Of a stretch of DNA of 64,000 nucleotides, positions 17,848 through 27,177 are shown piece by piece. The DNA comes from JABFWF01 sp035539135 (lineage in GTDB: Bacteria; Pseudomonadota; Gammaproteobacteria; Xanthomonadales; Xanthomonadaceae). The position numbers were made by a program, and so were the translations under genes. The notes under the pieces were generated by a model. The model was not told where the DNA came from. It did no database searches and worked only from the letters and a program-made list of their open reading frames with translations. The stretch spans positions 62,001-126,000 of the forward strand of contig DATLJD010000012.1 of assembly GCA_035539135.1 (NCBI GenBank), read 5' to 3'. The number at the start of each line of letters is the position of its first letter. Position 1 is the stretch's first letter.

Positions 17848-18366
17848 GTGCCCGCCCCCGCCGCACCCGACGCAGCCCCCACCCCTGCCGCCAGCAAGAA
17901 GCCCGCGCCGCGCCGCTCGCGCAAGGCGGCCTGGCTCCTCGTCGCCATCGTCCTGCTCGGCGGCGGCGCGGGCGGCGGCTGGTGGATGTGGCACGCGCGC
18001 GCCGAGGCCGCCGCGGCGAAGAAGAAGCCGGCCGCGCCGGTCAAGGCGCAGGCGCAGTACTACGCGCTGGAGCCGGCCTTCGTGGTCAACCTCGCGGACG
18101 CCGACGCGGTGCGCTACCTGCAGGTCGACGTGCAGCTGATGACCCGCGACGCCGCCACCCGGGCCGCGATGGAGCAGCACGCGCCGGCGCTGCGCAACCG
18201 CCTGCTGCTGCTGTTCGGGCAGCAGACCTCGCAGTCGCTGGCCGAGCGCCGCGGCAAGGAACGTCTGCAGCAGCAGGCCCTGGCCGAGGTGCGCGCGGTG
18301 CTCAAGGGCGAGGCCGCGGCCGACAAGGTCGAGGCCGTCTACTTCACCAGCCTGGTCACCCAGTGA
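17848..18366 (+). CDS. fliL: Flagellar basal body-associated protein FliL
   Basis: 172 aa; the GTG start is preceded by TTGGAG. Short basic cytoplasmic tail (PRRSRKAAW), one TM helix at about 28-46, then a periplasmic stomatin-like domain (YYALEPAFVVNLADADAVRYLQVDVQLMTRD). FliL rings surround the stator and support torque. fliM starts 5 nt after its stop. Confidence 0.94.
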   Translation: MPAPAAPDAAPTPAASKKPAPRRSRKAAWLLVAIVLLGGGAGGGWWMWHARAEAAAAKKKPAAPVKAQAQYYALEPAFVVNLADADAVRYLQVDVQLMTRDAATRAAMEQHAPALRNRLLLLFGQQTSQSLAERRGKERLQQQALAEVRAVLKGEAAADKVEAVYFTSLVTQ

Positions 18367-18370
18367 GGCG

Positions 18371-19375
18371 ATGACGATGGGCGCTGACCTGCTTTCCCAG
18401 GACGAGATCGACGCACTGTTGCACGGCGTCGATTCCGGCGCGGTGCCGACCGAGGCGCCGCCGGCGCCGGGCGAGGCGCGCGCGTTCGACTTCGCCACCC
18501 AGGACCGGATCGTCCGCGGCAAGCTGCCGACCCTGGAGATGATCAACGAGCGCTTCGCGCGCACCTGGCGGATCGGCCTGTTCAACCTGCTGCGGCGCGC
18601 CGCCGACCTGTCGGTGCGCGGCATCGACCTGATGCGCTTCGGCGAGTACATGCACTCGCTGCAGGTGCCCAACAACCTCAACCTGGTGAAGATGAAGCCG
18701 CTGCGCGGCACCGCGCTGGTCGTGTACGAACCGCGGCTGGTGTTCACCATGGTGGACAACTTCTTCGGCGGCAACGGCAAGTACCACACGCGCATCGAGG
18801 GCCGCGAGTTCACCCCCACCGAGATGCGGGTGATCCAGCTGCTGCTCAAGCAGACCTTCGCCGACCTGGTCGAGGCGTGGGCGCCGGTGATGCCGGTGGA
18901 GTTCGAATACATGAACTCCGAGGTCAACCCGCACTTCGCCAACATCATCTCGCCGCGCGAGTACATCGTGGTCAGCCGGTTCCACGTCGAACTGGAGGGC
19001 GGCGGCGGCGAGCTCCACATCGCCCTGCCCTACGCGATGATCGAACCGATCCGCGAACAGCTCGACGCCGGCGTGCAGAGCGACCGCGTCGAGCGCGACG
19101 AGAGCTGGACGCGCGCCCTGCAGACCCAGCTGCAGGACGCCGAGGTCGAGCTGAGCACGACCCTCGCGCAGCGCCAGATCAGCCTGCGCGCGCTGAGCCG
19201 GCTCAAGGTCGGCGACATCATCCCGATCGACCTGCCGCGCAGCGTGGTCCTCAAGGTCGAGGACCTGCCGCTGTTCACCGGCGAATTCGGCACCCACAAC
19301 GGCCGCAACGCGGTCAAGGTCACCGCGGTCAACCGGCCGCGCACTTCTTCCATGGACCCAGCGAGCACGCCATGA
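18371..19375 (+). CDS. fliM: Flagellar motor switch protein FliM
   Basis: 334 aa; an ATG two codons later is an alternative start. The N-terminal CheY-P-binding peptide LLSQDEIDALLHGV is intact, followed by the CheC-like middle domain (TPTEMRVIQLLLKQTFADL; MNSEVNPHFANIISP) and the SpoA C-domain shared with FliN. It binds CheY-P and turns the C-ring from CCW to CW. Stop overlaps fliN by 4 nt. Confidence 0.97.
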   Translation: MTMGADLLSQDEIDALLHGVDSGAVPTEAPPAPGEARAFDFATQDRIVRGKLPTLEMINERFARTWRIGLFNLLRRAADLSVRGIDLMRFGEYMHSLQVPNNLNLVKMKPLRGTALVVYEPRLVFTMVDNFFGGNGKYHTRIEGREFTPTEMRVIQLLLKQTFADLVEAWAPVMPVEFEYMNSEVNPHFANIISPREYIVVSRFHVELEGGGGELHIALPYAMIEPIREQLDAGVQSDRVERDESWTRALQTQLQDAEVELSTTLAQRQISLRALSRLKVGDIIPIDLPRSVVLKVEDLPLFTGEFGTHNGRNAVKVTAVNRPRTSSMDPASTP

Positions 19376-19704
19376 GCACCACCGACACCGCGGCCCGTGC
19401 CGCCTTCGACGCCCTCTCCGCCGACGCCAGCGCCGGCGGCAGCGACCTCAACCTCGACGTCATCCTCGACGTGCCGGTGTCGCTGTCGCTGGAAGTCGGC
19501 CGCGCGCGCATCCCGATCCGCAACCTGCTGCAGCTCAACCAGGGCTCGGTGGTGGAGCTGGAACGCGCCGCGGGCGAGCCGCTCGACCTCTACGTCAACG
19601 GCACCCTGATCGCGCAGGGCGAGGTGGTGGTGATCAACGATCGCTTCGGCGTGCGCCTGACCGACGTGGTCAGCCCGGCCGAGCGCATCAAGCGCCTGCG
19701 GTGA
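19372..19704 (+). CDS. fliN: Flagellar motor switch protein FliN
   Basis: 110 aa. The SpoA domain DVILDVPVSLSLEVGRARIPIRNLL, NQGSVVELERAAGEPLD and NDRFGVRLTDVV is intact. It builds the lower C-ring and docks FliH-FliI. Overlaps fliM and fliO by 4 nt each. Confidence 0.96.
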   Translation: MSTTDTAARAAFDALSADASAGGSDLNLDVILDVPVSLSLEVGRARIPIRNLLQLNQGSVVELERAAGEPLDLYVNGTLIAQGEVVVINDRFGVRLTDVVSPAERIKRLR

Positions 19705-20309
19705 GCGACGTGGCGGCGGCGGGCCTCGCCCTCGACGGCATCCTCGCGCCCGCGGCGGCAGCGGCAGGCATCGCCACGGCGACGCAGCCGGCGGCCGCGC
19801 AGGCGCAGCCGGCGACGCCGGCGCCGGATGCCGCCAACACGACGACGACGCAAGCCGGCGCGGGCTCCGACGCGACGCAAGGGAAGCCGGCCACCGCATG
19901 GCTGCCCGCGCAGCCCGCGCGCACCGGCACCACCCTGCACGCCGGCACCACCCAGCCCGCGCACGTGCCCGCGACATCGGCGCCGGGCACCGCCGGCACG
20001 ATCGGCGGCACCCTGTTCGCGCTGCTGTTCGTGCTCGCCCTGATCTTCGCGCTGGCCTGGCTGGCCAAGCGCCTGCCCGGCGTCGCCGGCTCCAGTCATC
20101 GCGCGCTGCGCGTGGTCGCGTCGCTGTCGCTCGGCCCGCGCGAGCGGGTGGTCGTGGTCGACGTCGGCGGCACCCAGCTGCTGCTCGGCGTGGGCGCCGG
20201 CGGCACCCGCGCGCTGCACACCCTCGACGCGCCGCTGCCGGACGCCGAAGCGCCGCGCGCGCCGGCCTTCGCCCAGTTGCTGGCGCAGCATTTCGGAAAG
20301 AAGCCGTGA
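19701..20309 (+). CDS. fliO: Flagellar export apparatus assembly protein FliO
   Basis: 202 aa from a GTG that overlaps the fliN stop. A long Ala/Thr/Gly N-terminal part (1-95) precedes one TM helix (TLFALLFVLALIFALAWL, about 107-124). The cytoplasmic KRLPGV, LRVVASLSLGPRERVVVVDVGGTQLLLGV segment is the FliO core. FliO helps FliP oligomerise and is not in the final gate. The N-terminal extension is longer than in enteric FliO. Confidence 0.9.
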   Translation: MSDVAAAGLALDGILAPAAAAAGIATATQPAAAQAQPATPAPDAANTTTTQAGAGSDATQGKPATAWLPAQPARTGTTLHAGTTQPAHVPATSAPGTAGTIGGTLFALLFVLALIFALAWLAKRLPGVAGSSHRALRVVASLSLGPRERVVVVDVGGTQLLLGVGAGGTRALHTLDAPLPDAEAPRAPAFAQLLAQHFGKKP

Positions 20310-21091
20310 CCCGCACTTCGCGCACCGCCCTCGCCTGGCTCGGCGCCTTCGCCCTGCTGTTGCTCGCCGGCGATGCTTTCGCCCAGGCCGCGCCCGCCGC
20401 GGCGGCGGCCGCGCCGCAGGCCTTGCCGTCGGTCAACGTCGGCCAGATCGGCGGGCAGCCGGTGAGCATGCCGCTGCAGGTGCTGCTGCTGATGACCGGC
20501 ATCACCCTGCTGCCGGCCGCGCTGCTGGGCGTCACCGCCTTCACCCGCATCATCATCGTGCTCGGCCTGCTGCGGCAGGCGCTCGGCACCGGGCAGACGC
20601 CGTCCAACCAGGTGCTGCTCGCGCTCGCGCTGTTCCTCACCGCGATGGTGATGATGCCGGTGTTCGACCAGGCCTGGGCCAACGGGATCGCGCCGTACCT
20701 GAACCACACGATGGACTTCAAGTCGGCCTGGGCGGCGGCGTCCGAGCCGTTCCGCGGCTTCATGCTGGCGCAGGTGCGCACCAGCGACCTGATGACCTTC
20801 GCCGGCCTGTCCAACACCGGGCCGTACGCGACGCCGCAGGACGTGCCGTTCGGCGTGCTCGCCGCGTCCTTCCTCACCAGCGAGCTGAAGACCGCGTTCG
20901 AGATCGCGTTCCTGATCTACATCCCGTTCGTGATCATCGACCTGGTCGTCGCCAGCGTGCTGATGTCGATGGGCATGATGATGCTCTCGCCGATGCTGAT
21001 CTCGGCGCCCTTCAAGATCCTGCTGTTCGTGCTGGTCGACGGCTGGGTGCTCGTCGTCGGCTCGCTGGCCGGCAGCTTCAACGGAATCTGA
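20306..21091 (+). CDS. fliP: Flagellar export gate protein FliP
   Basis: 261 aa from GTG 20306 (4-nt overlap with fliO). Cleavable signal peptide (ALAWLGAFALLLLAGDAFAQ) at about 8-27, then four TM helices with the conserved FTRIIIVLGLLRQALGT, PVF and the methionine gasket MSMGMMMLSPM. Five FliP subunits with FliQ and FliR form the export pore. Confidence 0.96.
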   Translation: MTRTSRTALAWLGAFALLLLAGDAFAQAAPAAAAAAPQALPSVNVGQIGGQPVSMPLQVLLLMTGITLLPAALLGVTAFTRIIIVLGLLRQALGTGQTPSNQVLLALALFLTAMVMMPVFDQAWANGIAPYLNHTMDFKSAWAAASEPFRGFMLAQVRTSDLMTFAGLSNTGPYATPQDVPFGVLAASFLTSELKTAFEIAFLIYIPFVIIDLVVASVLMSMGMMMLSPMLISAPFKILLFVLVDGWVLVVGSLAGSFNGI

Positions 21092-21096
21092 CGACC

Positions 21097-21366
21097 ATGA
21101 CCCCCGAGATCGCGCTCACCGAGATCGCCGGCGGCCTGCAGCTGGCGATGCTGCTGGCCGCGCCGCCGCTGCTGGCCGTGCTGGTGGTCGGCGTGGTGGT
21201 CGGCGTGCTGCAGGCGGCGACCCAGATCAACGAGCCGACCATCGCGTTCGTGGTCAAGGCGATTGCGCTGGCGTCGACGCTGGCGCTGACCGGGCATTTC
21301 CTGCTCGGCCGCCTGGTCGGCTTCACCCTCGACCTGTTCCACCGCATCCCGCAGGTCATCGGCTAG
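21097..21366 (+). CDS. fliQ: Flagellar export gate protein FliQ
   Basis: 89 aa, two TM hairpin (LAMLLAAPPLLAVLVVGVVVG and VKAIALASTLALTGHFLL) with the conserved QAATQINEPTI loop. Four copies wrap the FliP-FliR core. Starts 5 nt after fliP. Confidence 0.96.
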   Translation: MTPEIALTEIAGGLQLAMLLAAPPLLAVLVVGVVVGVLQAATQINEPTIAFVVKAIALASTLALTGHFLLGRLVGFTLDLFHRIPQVIG

Positions 21367-21403
21367 CGCGGCGCCGCGCGGCGTTCGCCCGCGGGCAAGG
21401 CAG

Positions 21404-22192
21404 ATGGACACCGTCACCCTCACCACCGTCGACGGCCTCAACCTGTTCGCCATGCTCGGCACGGTGCTGTGGCATGCGCTGCGGATCGGCGCCGCGTTCC
21501 AGGTGCTGCCGGTGCTGGGCGGGCGTTCGCTGCCGGTGCGCGCGCGGCTGATCGTGACGATCGCGCTGGCCGCCGCGATCTCCACCGTGCTGCCGGCGCC
21601 GCCACCCGCCGCGGTCGACGCGGTCACCGTGCTCAACGTCGTGCGCGAATTCGCGATCGGGGTCGCGATCGGGATGATGCTGCGGCTCGCGTTCGAGGCC
21701 GGCCGGCTGGCCGGCGAGATGGTTTCGCAGGGCATGGGCCTGGCCTTCGCGACCCTCGCCGACCCGCTCAGCGGCGCCTCCTCGCAGGTCCTGGCGCAGT
21801 GGTTCTACCTGGTGTTCGCGCTGCTGTTCTTCACCCTCGACGCGCACCTCGCGCTGGTCCAAGTGCTGGCCGACAGCTACCGCGCGCTGCCGATCGGGAC
21901 GCCGATCGCGGACCTGCACGCGTTCGCGGCGTCGGTGCCGCTGTTCTTCAACACGGTGCTGAAGGCGGGCGTGCTGCTGGCATTGCCAGTGACGATCGCG
22001 CTGCTCGCGGTCAACCTCGCCTTCGGCGTGCTGGCGCGGGCGGCGGCGCAGCTGCACCCGATGGCGCTTGGCCTGCCGGTGGCGCTGCTGGCCGGGCTGA
22101 TGCTGATGGCGGTGCTGGCACGCGGATTGCAAGCCCCGGTGGAGGCGTTGTTCGAGCAGGCCTTCACGGCCGCCCGCGCCATCACCGGGTGA
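21404..22192 (+). CDS. fliR: Flagellar export gate protein FliR
   Basis: 262 aa with six hydrophobic segments; REFAIGVAIGMMLRLAFEAGRLAGEMVSQGMG is the conserved central part, split here at two helices. FliR seals one side of the FliP ring. A 37-nt gap from fliQ and a 4-nt gap to flhB keep it in the operon. Confidence 0.95.
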   Translation: MDTVTLTTVDGLNLFAMLGTVLWHALRIGAAFQVLPVLGGRSLPVRARLIVTIALAAAISTVLPAPPPAAVDAVTVLNVVREFAIGVAIGMMLRLAFEAGRLAGEMVSQGMGLAFATLADPLSGASSQVLAQWFYLVFALLFFTLDAHLALVQVLADSYRALPIGTPIADLHAFAASVPLFFNTVLKAGVLLALPVTIALLAVNLAFGVLARAAAQLHPMALGLPVALLAGLMLMAVLARGLQAPVEALFEQAFTAARAITG

Positions 22193-22196
22193 ACCC

Positions 22197-23354
22197 ATGA
22201 GCGAAACCGCCGATCGCGAAGACCGCACCCTCCCGCCATCGGAAAAGCGCCTGCGCGAGGCCCGCGAACGCGGCGACGTGCCGCGCTCGCGCGAACTCGC
22301 CAACGTCGCCGTGCTCGGCTGCGCGTCGCTCGCCCTGCTGGCGACCGGCGGCCGCGTCGGCGCCTCGGCGCAGGGCTGGATGCGCGAGGCGCTGACCCTG
22401 GATCCCGGCATCGTCGGCCACCAGGACCGGTTGATCCCGCACGCGGTGGAGTTGCTGTTCGGCCTGTTCGCGCCGCTGCTGCCGGTGCTGGCGGTGGCCC
22501 TGCTCGCCTGCCTGATCGCGCCGGCGGTGACCTCCGGCCTGCGCTTCTCCGGCAAGGCATTGCGCTTCGACCTGCTCAAGCTCAACCCGATGACCGGCCT
22601 GGCGCGCATGTACGGGCGCGATGGCTGGGTCGAACTGCTGCGCTCGCTGCTGCGGGTCGCGCTGGTCGGCGCGATCGGCGCCTGGGTCGTGCACCGGATC
22701 TTCCTGCAGGTGCTGGGGATGATGCGCCAGGACCTCGCGGTGGCCGCGGCGGAAGGCGTGTCGCTGCTGTTCCACTGCTTCCTCGCCACCCTCGGCGGGC
22801 TCGCCCTGCTGGCGGCGATCGACGTGCCCTACCAGCGCTGGAACTGGCGCAGCAAGCTCAAGATGACCAAGCAGGAAGCGCGCGACGAGGCCAAGGAAAG
22901 CGAAGGCAACCCCGAGGTCAAGGCCAAGGTCCGCCGGCTGGCGATGCAGCTGTCGCAGCGGCGGATGATGGAGGCGGTGCCGACCGCCGACGTGGTGGTC
23001 ACCAACCCGACCCATTACGCGGTCGCCCTCAAGTACGAGGCTGGGAAGATGCGCGCGCCCAAGGTGGTCGCCAAGGGCACCGACGAGATCGCGCTGAAGA
23101 TCCGCGAGGTCGCGAACGCGCACAAGGTCAGCATCGTCGAGGCGCCGCCGCTGGCGCGCGCGCTGTACCGCCACGCCGAGCTCGAACGCGAGATCCCGGT
23201 CAAGCTCTACGCCGCGGTCGCGCAGGTGCTGTCCTACGTCTACCAGCTCAAGCGCTGGCATCCGGCGCACGGGCCGATGCCGGTGCTGGCCGAGGTCCCG
23301 GTTGACCGCGCGCTGTCCGACGGCGCTGTGCCGGGCGGGGAGGCGCCGCGATGA
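22197..23354 (+). CDS. flhB: Flagellar export switch protein FlhB
   Basis: 385 aa. N-terminal ADREDRTLPPSEKRLREARERGDVPRSREL, four TM helices, and a cytoplasmic domain with the self-cleaving NPTH motif (VVTNPTHYAVALKY, near residue 270). Cleavage between N and P, with FliK, changes export from hook to filament substrates. The C-tail ends in a Pro/Gly-rich stretch. Stop overlaps flhA (ATGA). Confidence 0.97.
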   Translation: MSETADREDRTLPPSEKRLREARERGDVPRSRELANVAVLGCASLALLATGGRVGASAQGWMREALTLDPGIVGHQDRLIPHAVELLFGLFAPLLPVLAVALLACLIAPAVTSGLRFSGKALRFDLLKLNPMTGLARMYGRDGWVELLRSLLRVALVGAIGAWVVHRIFLQVLGMMRQDLAVAAAEGVSLLFHCFLATLGGLALLAAIDVPYQRWNWRSKLKMTKQEARDEAKESEGNPEVKAKVRRLAMQLSQRRMMEAVPTADVVVTNPTHYAVALKYEAGKMRAPKVVAKGTDEIALKIREVANAHKVSIVEAPPLARALYRHAELEREIPVKLYAAVAQVLSYVYQLKRWHPAHGPMPVLAEVPVDRALSDGAVPGGEAPR

Positions 23355-25411
23355 GCCGCTTCGCTTCCGTCGCGTCCGCGGTGCGCTCCGGCGCGGCCGC
23401 GCCGGTGGTGGTGATGGCCATGCTGGCGATGGTCATCGTGCCGCTGGCGCCGCTGGTGCTGGACGCGATGTTCACCCTCAACATCGCGCTGTCGCTGGTG
23501 GTGCTGCTGGCGGTGGTGTACGTGCGGCGGCCGCTGGAATTCTCGGTGTTCCCGAGCGTGCTGCTGATGGTGACCCTGCTGCGGCTGGCGCTGAACGTCG
23601 CCTCCACCCGCGTCGTGCTGCTGCACGGCCACGAGGGCCCGGGCGCGGCCGGCAAGGTGATCGAGTCGTTCGGCCACTTCGTGATCGGCGGCAACTATGC
23701 GGTCGGCTTCGTGGTGTTCGCGATCCTGACCGTGATCAACTTCGTGGTCATCACCAAGGGCTCGGGCCGCATCTCCGAGGTGTCGGCGCGCTTCATCCTC
23801 GACGCCCTGCCCGGCAAGCAGATGGCGATCGACGCCGACCTCAACGCCGGCCTGCTGACCCGCGAGGAGGCCAAGGCGCGGCGCGAGGAAGTGCGCGAGG
23901 AGGCCGACTTCTACGGCGCGATGGACGGCGCCAGCAAGTTCGTGCGCGGCGACGCGATCGCCGGCCTGCTGATCCTCGCGATCAACCTGGTCGGCGGCCT
24001 GCTGATCGGCGTGCTGCAGCACGACCTGCCGTTCGGCGAGGCCGCGAAGATCTATTCGCTGCTGACCATCGGCGACGGCCTGGTCGCCCAGCTGCCGGCG
24101 CTGCTGGTCTCCACCGCGGTGGCGATGCTGGTCACCCGCGCGACCCGCGCGCAGGAGATGGGCGAGGCGGTCGGCAAGCAGGTGTTCGGCCAGCAGCGCG
24201 CGCTGACCGTGGCGGCCACCCTGCTCGGCGTGATCGGCCTGGTGCCGGGCATGCCCAACATCCCCTTCCTCGCCCTGGCCGCGGTGTTCGGCTACGCGGC
24301 GTGGCAGATGCACAAGCGCGACGCGGCCGCGGCCGACGCGCCGGCGGAAGGCACCGAGGCCGCGGCGAGTTCGCCCGCGCAGGCCGAGCTGACCTGGGAC
24401 GAGGTGCGCCCGGTCGAGCCGCTCGGGCTGGAGGTCGGCTACAAGCTGATCGCGCTGGTGGACAAGGCGCAGGGCGGCGAGCTGCTCGGCCGGCTGAAGG
24501 GCGTGCGCCGCAAGCTGACCCAGGAGCTCGGCTTCCTGATCCCGGCGGTGCACGTGCGCGACAACCTCGAGCTCGCGCCCGGCCAGTACCGGGTGCTGCT
24601 GCACGGCGTGCCGATCGCGACCGGCGAACTGCACGCCGAACGCCTGCTCGCGCTCGATCCCGGCCGCGTGTTCGGCCCGCTCGAGGGCCTGCCCGGCAAG
24701 GATCCCGCCTTCGGCCTGGAAGCGGTGTGGATCCTGCCGACCCAGCGCGCGCACGCCGAGTCGCTGGGTTACACCGTGGTCGACGCCGCCACCGTGGTCG
24801 CCACCCACCTGTCGCACCTGGTCCGCGAGCGCGCGTCCGAGCTGCTCGGGCACGACGAGGTCCAGCAGCTGCTGGCCGCCGTCGGCAAGCAGACGCCCAA
24901 GCTCGTCGAGGATTTGACGCCCAAGCTGCTGCCGCTGTCGGTGGTGGTGCGGGTGCTGCAGTCGCTGCTGGCCGAGCGGGTGCCGATCCGCCAGCTGCGG
25001 CAGATCGTCGAGGCCCTGCTCGAGCACGGCGGGCACACCCAGGATCCGGCGGTGCTGACCGCCGCGGTGCGCACCGCGCTGGGCCGCTTCATCGTCCAGG
25101 AGCTCAACGGGATGAACCCCGAGCTCCCCGTCTTCACCCTGGCGCCGGCGCTGGAACGGGTCTTGCAGGACTCGGTCAGCGGCGCAGGCGCCGCGCTGGA
25201 ACCGGGGCTCGCCGAGCGGCTGCACGCCAACCTCAGCGAGTGCGTCACCCGCCAGGAGGGCCGCGGCGAACCCGCGGTGCTGCTGGTCCCCGGCCAGATC
25301 CGCGCCTCGATCGCCCGCCTGGTGCGGCACAGCGTGCCGCAACTGGCGGTGCTGGCCTACGGCGAGGTGCCGGAGGACAAGCGCCTGCGGCTGGTCGGCG
25401 CGGTGGGTTGA
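23351..25411 (+). CDS. flhA: Flagellar export gate protein FlhA
   Basis: 686 aa. The N-terminal 320 residues hold about eight TM helices and the FHIPEP loop (RLALNVASTRVVLLHGHEGPG; AMDGASKFVRGDAIAGL). The C-terminal 350 residues are the cytoplasmic ring that docks chaperone-substrate complexes (LTQELGFLIPAVHVRDN). Nine copies form the export motor using the proton gradient. A 44-nt gap precedes flhF. Confidence 0.97.
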   Translation: MSRFASVASAVRSGAAAPVVVMAMLAMVIVPLAPLVLDAMFTLNIALSLVVLLAVVYVRRPLEFSVFPSVLLMVTLLRLALNVASTRVVLLHGHEGPGAAGKVIESFGHFVIGGNYAVGFVVFAILTVINFVVITKGSGRISEVSARFILDALPGKQMAIDADLNAGLLTREEAKARREEVREEADFYGAMDGASKFVRGDAIAGLLILAINLVGGLLIGVLQHDLPFGEAAKIYSLLTIGDGLVAQLPALLVSTAVAMLVTRATRAQEMGEAVGKQVFGQQRALTVAATLLGVIGLVPGMPNIPFLALAAVFGYAAWQMHKRDAAAADAPAEGTEAAASSPAQAELTWDEVRPVEPLGLEVGYKLIALVDKAQGGELLGRLKGVRRKLTQELGFLIPAVHVRDNLELAPGQYRVLLHGVPIATGELHAERLLALDPGRVFGPLEGLPGKDPAFGLEAVWILPTQRAHAESLGYTVVDAATVVATHLSHLVRERASELLGHDEVQQLLAAVGKQTPKLVEDLTPKLLPLSVVVRVLQSLLAERVPIRQLRQIVEALLEHGGHTQDPAVLTAAVRTALGRFIVQELNGMNPELPVFTLAPALERVLQDSVSGAGAALEPGLAERLHANLSECVTRQEGRGEPAVLLVPGQIRASIARLVRHSVPQLAVLAYGEVPEDKRLRLVGAVG

Positions 25412-25455
25412 TGACGGACGGGCGGCGCCGGTGACCGGCGCGCCGGGAGGAAGCA

Positions 25456-27177
25456 GTGAAGATCAAGCGTTTCGTGGCACCGGACATGCGCACCGCCCTG
25501 CGGCTGGTGCGGGAGGAACAGGGGCCCGACGCGGTCATCCTGTCCAACCGCCCGACCGAGGGCGGCATCGAGGTCGTCGCCGCCACCGATTACGACGAGG
25601 CGCTGGTGCAGCAGGCGCTGCGCGCGGCGACGCCGACGGAAGCGGCGCCGGTGGTGCCGCTGCGCCAGGCACGCACCGCCGCGCCGCGCACCGCGCTGGA
25701 CGACCTGGCCGAGGCCGCGCCCTCATCGCGCGCCGACGCGATGATCGCCGCGCTCGCCGGCGGCACGCGCCCGGCGCAGCCCGCGCGCGACGCCCGCGTG
25801 GACGCGCCGCAGCCGCCGCGCACGCAGGCGGCCGAAGCCCCGCCCGCGCGCGCCGCCACCCCCGCCGTACACAGTGGCGACGACTTCCGCGCCCTGCTCG
25901 CGCGCCTGGTCGAGGCCGAAGGCCGCGAGGGCATCGTGCTGCCGGCCGCGGCGATGCCCGTCACGGAACCGCAGCCCGCGCCCGCGCCGCAGCCCGCGTC
26001 GGTCGCGTCGCCGGTGGCGCAGGCCGCCACCCCCGAACCCGCCGCGCGCCTCGCCGACGTGCTGCGCCTGGATCGCGACGCCGCCGACGCCGCCGAAGCG
26101 CCTGTCGCCGCGCGGGTGATCGAAGCGCCGGCCCAGCCGAAGTCCATCGATGCACGGCCCGAGCCCGCCCCGGTCGCGCCGGTGCAGGTGGCCGCGGTCG
26201 CCGCCGCCAACGAAACCGACATCGCCGAGGCGGATGAGCGCGCACCCGTCCTGCGCGCCGTCCCCGCCGAGGACCCCGCGCTGCTCGCCATGCGCGCCGA
26301 GCTCGCCGCGATGCGCTCGCTGATCGAAAAGCAGATGGGCGAACTCGCGATCGAGCGCCTGCGCGGCTCGCCCGCGCGCGCCGCGGTGTTCGACGCCCTG
26401 CTCGGCTATGGCTGCGACGACGCCTTCGCCGAGACCATCGCCAGCCGCATCGACGCGCGCATGGACCCGGCGCAGGCGCGCACCGCGATGCTCGACGAAT
26501 TCGCGCGGATGATCGCCGTGCAGCGCGCCGAACCGATCGACGACGGCGGCGTGATCGCCCTGGTCGGCCCCACCGGCGCGGGCAAGACCACCACCGCGGC
26601 CAAGCTCGCCGCGCGCTTCGCCGAACGCCACCGCGCGCGCGACGTCGCCCTGGTCACCACCGACACCGAACGCCCCGGCGCGCGCGAGCAGCTGCATTCG
26701 CTCGGCCGCAAGCTCGGCATCACCGTGTGCGAGGCGGAAGGGCCGGAGGGCATCAACGCCGCGCTCGCGCAGCTGGTCGACTACCCGCTGGTGCTGGTGG
26801 ACACCGCCGGCTACGCGATGCGCGACCGCGCCCTGCTCGGCCAGATCCTGTGGCTGCGCACCGCACGGCGCGTGCGCAGCCTGCTGGTGCTGCCGGCGAA
26901 CGCGCACCCGCAGGACCTCGCCGAAGTCGCGCGCCGCTACCGCCCGGCCTCGCCGGAAGGCGTGGTGCTGACCAAGACCGACGAGACCGGGCGCCTGGGC
27001 GCCGCGCTCTCGCTGCTGGCGAAACAGAACCTCAGCCTCGCCTACACCACCTGCGGCCAGCAGGTGCCGGGCGACCTCGATGCCGCCGATCCGGCACGCC
27101 TGGTGCAGGCGCTGGAAAAGCTCCGCCGTGCCGCCGACAACCCCCTTGCCACCGAGGACCGCCATGCCGTCGCCTGA
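25456..27177 (+). CDS. flhF: SRP-like GTPase FlhF (flagellar placement)
   Basis: 573 aa from a GTG behind GGAGGAAG. The N-terminal B domain (KIKRFVAPDMRTALRLV) is followed by a very long Ala/Pro linker (about 60-270), an N domain, then the G domain: G1 LVGPTGAGKTTTAAKL, TTDTERPGA, DTAG and LTKTDETG. FlhF recruits the first basal-body parts to the pole, so polar flagellation is expected. It is longer than usual because of the linker. The end overlaps flhG by 14 nt. Confidence 0.95.
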   Translation: MKIKRFVAPDMRTALRLVREEQGPDAVILSNRPTEGGIEVVAATDYDEALVQQALRAATPTEAAPVVPLRQARTAAPRTALDDLAEAAPSSRADAMIAALAGGTRPAQPARDARVDAPQPPRTQAAEAPPARAATPAVHSGDDFRALLARLVEAEGREGIVLPAAAMPVTEPQPAPAPQPASVASPVAQAATPEPAARLADVLRLDRDAADAAEAPVAARVIEAPAQPKSIDARPEPAPVAPVQVAAVAAANETDIAEADERAPVLRAVPAEDPALLAMRAELAAMRSLIEKQMGELAIERLRGSPARAAVFDALLGYGCDDAFAETIASRIDARMDPAQARTAMLDEFARMIAVQRAEPIDDGGVIALVGPTGAGKTTTAAKLAARFAERHRARDVALVTTDTERPGAREQLHSLGRKLGITVCEAEGPEGINAALAQLVDYPLVLVDTAGYAMRDRALLGQILWLRTARRVRSLLVLPANAHPQDLAEVARRYRPASPEGVVLTKTDETGRLGAALSLLAKQNLSLAYTTCGQQVPGDLDAADPARLVQALEKLRRAADNPLATEDRHAVA